This document shows, in pieces, positions 14,916 through 16,253 of a stretch of DNA of 16,253 nt. The position numbers and the translations under genes are program-made. The stretch comes from Bacteroidales bacterium UBA6346 (GTDB taxonomy: Bacteria > Bacteroidota > Bacteroidia > Bacteroidales > UBA932), in the NCBI GenBank assembly GCA_002438905.1, contig DJSA01000117.1, positions 1 to 16,253 of the forward strand, given 5' to 3'. The notes beneath the pieces are model-generated. The model did no database searches. It saw nothing but the letters and a program-made list of their open reading frames with translations, and was not told where the DNA came from. Within the stretch, counting starts at the first letter, position 1. Each line of letters opens with the position of its first letter.

Positions 14916-16253
14916 ATGAAGAAACTGACATTTCTTTTATTCTTTATAGCGCTTTCGCACAATGCCTTGGCGGCAATCGACTCTCAGTATAATTTCGAGG
15001 GTGGAATGCCGTCATTCATTTCCGTAAGCGGCAACGGCCGGGCAGCCTTATCAACAGAGAAATTCAAGGACGGGAGGCAGTCGGTGAAATACTCATGGGA
15101 CGGGACGTCGGAAATCGTGTTCTCGAACCATTCGGACATAGAGTCTTCGATGAAAGTGAACGGAGCGGGGCTGATGATGTGGGTTTATAACACAGAATCC
15201 ATGAATGAACCGCTTCTGTTCACGTTCTACGACTGGCTGGGAAATGAAATATGCCATTTCAACTTCAACATGAACCACACCGGATGGAGGGCGATATGGA
15301 TGAAATACATCGACATGCTCACGCCGGAGGGGCACTATGGAGACAAGAAGCCGGCGGAAAGGAACACGCTCGCAGCGAAGATGACAATAAGTTCCACGGC
15401 TCCGCAAGGTACCCTATATATAGACAGAGTAAGTTTCCCAGTGAAGAAACTTCACGCGCAGATTACTCCCGACATGCAGATTCCCGAGAACAATTACAAC
15501 TTGGAACGCGACCTCTGGCAATGGTGTCGGCTTTGGGAATGGGAGCAGTATAAGGAACCGGAAATCAGACCAATAAATGAAGGAGAGAGGGAAATGCTCC
15601 GCACCGTAGAGAAGCGAATGGACGAATGGGCCGGTGCCGGCAACCCGGGAGCGGAATACACACAGAACACGCTTCTTGCAAGGGCACAGGGGCTTATCGA
15701 CAAATACGGAATACATCGCCTTCCCAACGGGAGTATAAAAGGAGCGCCGCTGCTGAGCGATGACGAGTTCAACAATGCCGCCGGCGAAATGAGAATCCGG
15801 TTCATTCAGAACATTGTATATTGGTTTGCACTCGACTACCTCTACACCGGCAACACGGGCAATGTCGGTAAGGTCATCGATGCAATGGACCACGCCATAG
15901 ACCAGGGATTCGCATACGGAAGCGGAATGGGAACTAACCACCACTACGGCTATCAGGTCCGAGACCTTTATAAAGGCATATGGATTCTGCGCGAGCCGCT
16001 CGAAAAGGCTGGAAAACTTCAGGAATATCTCAAGACGCTCTCCTATTGGTCCGGTCTTCAGGAAGTCAGGATGCCATACGAACAGACGCGCGATGGAGTG
16101 CTTGACGCATGGCACACCCTGCACAACTGCCGGGTGGTTTCAGCGATGCTGGAGTCGTCGGACGATGTCAAGTATGCATATATGAAAGCGTTGGGAGCAT
16201 GGACTTCAGGTTCGCTCGGGTTTACGGACGGCACTGTGGGAGGCCTGAAGGTG
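14916..16253 (+). CDS. Second PL8-type polysaccharide lyase, 3' end cut by the window
   Basis: An open frame of 446 codons runs to the window edge without a stop. A type-I signal peptide (MKKLTFLLFFIALSHNALA) precedes a beta-sandwich domain (about 22-185, with HTGWRAIWMKY) and the first part of an alpha/alpha toroid. It aligns with the minus-strand PL8 enzyme: GTNHHYGYQVRDLY against GTLHHLGYSMRNFY, the YWSGLQEV helix against WFSGVGEV, and KYAYMKALGAW against KWAYLKSLSRW. The window ends at about the place where the D-G-(4-5 residues)-His...Tyr catalytic segment should follow, so activity cannot be judged here. An in-frame ATG at 14907 would add 3 residues; 14916 gives the normal signal-peptide start. 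Divergently transcribed from the PL8-led operon with 111 nt between starts. It likely acts on the same glycosaminoglycan with a different chain preference or mode. Confidence 0.88.
   Translation, partial: MKKLTFLLFFIALSHNALAAIDSQYNFEGGMPSFISVSGNGRAALSTEKFKDGRQSVKYSWDGTSEIVFSNHSDIESSMKVNGAGLMMWVYNTESMNEPLLFTFYDWLGNEICHFNFNMNHTGWRAIWMKYIDMLTPEGHYGDKKPAERNTLAAKMTISSTAPQGTLYIDRVSFPVKKLHAQITPDMQIPENNYNLERDLWQWCRLWEWEQYKEPEIRPINEGEREMLRTVEKRMDEWAGAGNPGAEYTQNTLLARAQGLIDKYGIHRLPNGSIKGAPLLSDDEFNNAAGEMRIRFIQNIVYWFALDYLYTGNTGNVGKVIDAMDHAIDQGFAYGSGMGTNHHYGYQVRDLYKGIWILREPLEKAGKLQEYLKTLSYWSGLQEVRMPYEQTRDGVLDAWHTLHNCRVVSAMLESSDDVKYAYMKALGAWTSGSLGFTDGTVGGLKV

Noticed and set aside
15414..16124. 236-codon minus-strand open frame
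   Set aside because: Antisense to the partial PL8 gene, which shows a signal peptide and clear homology to the other PL8 enzyme.
1..16253. CRISPR array, insertion sequence or SusC/SusD genes
   Set aside because: No regularly spaced short repeats, no transposase and no TonB-dependent receptor or SusD-like sequence were seen on either strand.

Overview
The window comes from a member of the Bacteroidales. Promoters match the Bacteroidetes -7 element (TAnnTTTG). There are many signal-peptidase-II lipoproteins, serine-type sulfatases, an M64 peptidase and domain types largely confined to this order (DUF4988-like stalks, a fimbrillin/Mfa-like module, beta-helix modules). Gene GC is fairly high for Bacteroides itself, so another Bacteroidales genus is possible; the genus cannot be named from this sequence.

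Layout. (1) 118-1455, minus: secreted M64-family metallopeptidase. (2) 1592-1663, plus: tRNA-Arg(CCG) with its own promoter and terminator. (3) 1842-3422, plus: serine-type sulfatase lipoprotein. (4) 3441-3486: strong shared terminator between converging units. (5) 14804 down to 3508, minus: a probable operon transcribed in the order PL8 chondroitin/hyaluronan-type lyase, second sulfatase, DUF4988-stalk + pectate-lyase-like beta-helix lipoprotein (843 aa), DUF4988-stalk + short beta-helix lipoprotein (661 aa), a frame-disrupted small ORF, and fimbrillin-like + short beta-helix lipoprotein (641 aa). The first two genes overlap by 4 nt (ATGA); the next two gaps are 14 and 23 nt. (6) 14916 to the window end, plus: a second, divergent PL8-type lyase, cut by the window edge just before its expected catalytic His/Tyr.

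Together the genes point to breakdown of a sulfated glycosaminoglycan (chondroitin or dermatan sulfate, possibly hyaluronan). Surface lipoproteins with beta-helix modules would bind or cut the polymer, the two PL8 lyases would depolymerise it by beta-elimination, and the two sulfatases would desulfate chains or oligosaccharides. SusC/SusD transporters, GH88 unsaturated glucuronyl hydrolase, the sulfatase-maturing enzyme and a regulator are not in the window.

The points most worth a second look are: a 47-codon ORF inside the operon broken by a nine-base G tract, one base away from an open frame and ending 1 nt before the next gene; a mosaic of three lipoproteins in which the 661-aa member has the N-terminus of one neighbour and the C-terminus of the other, with an 89-bp 3' end identical at 88 positions; and an 8-bp perfect inverted repeat in the divergent PL8-PL8 promoter region.
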